DNA from: Candidatus Bathyarchaeota archaeon
Lineage (GTDB): Archaea; Thermoproteota; Bathyarchaeia; 40CM-2-53-6; RBG-13-38-9
Length of the DNA stretch: 5,774 nucleotides
Assembly (NCBI GenBank): GCA_026394315.1
Contig: JAPKYM010000364.1
Location: 1-5,774, forward strand
Direction of reading: 5' to 3'
Shown here: positions 5,774 through 5,774 of the stretch, piece by piece
How positions within the stretch are numbered: position 1 is the stretch's first letter
Layout: each line of letters begins with the position of its first letter
Translations under genes and position numbers: made by a program
Notes under the pieces: generated by a model
Database searches by the model: none
What the model was told of the DNA's origin: nothing
The model's input: only the letters and a program-made list of their open reading frames with translations

Positions 5774-5774
5774 T

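Overview
This is an archaeal window carrying the ribosomal-stalk cluster in the order spt5, rpl11 (uL11), rpl1 (uL1), rpl10 (P0/uL10), rpl12 (P1-type stalk protein) and alaS, all on the + strand. The archaeal assignment rests on the P1-type L12 (N-terminus MMYIYAALLL, C-terminus GLGALFG), the long P0-type L10, an Spt5 rather than a bacterial NusG next to L11, and an alanyl-tRNA synthetase with the archaeal N-terminal cysteine module. The moderate base composition, non-ATG starts and alaS directly after rpl12 suggest a TACK-type archaeon, possibly Bathyarchaeia-like. That finer placement is inference.

Layout: bases 1-369 are the 3' part of spt5, whose start lies outside the window. rpl11 begins inside the end of spt5 and ends at 829. 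A gap of about 180 bases (830-1013) follows. It has no supportable gene but can form two clear hairpins, and it is the least explained part of the window. rpl1 ends at 1661 and rpl10 starts 11 bases later. An 85-base gap with a possible promoter and a strong GGAGG site precedes rpl12 (2649-2954). A 62-68-base pyrimidine-rich gap then leads to alaS, which is complete and stops at 5773, one base before the window ends.

How the genes work together: Spt5 is the transcription elongation factor that clamps RNA polymerase and contacts the ribosome. L11, L10 and L12 build the GTPase-activating stalk that recruits elongation and initiation GTPases. L1 forms the opposite stalk that guides deacylated tRNA out of the E site. 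AlaRS supplies charged tRNA-Ala. The set looks like one growth-related transcription unit with internal control points in the two longer gaps.

The start codons are notable. rpl1, rpl10, rpl12 and alaS all appear to use TTG, each with a sequence complementary to the 16S rRNA 3' end in front of it. rpl11 uses GTG, or possibly CTG. I found no undescribed mobile, defence or CRISPR-type system. The most interesting leads are the structured rpl11-rpl1 gap, the start-site pattern, and an L10 that lacks the usual acidic GTPase-binding tail.
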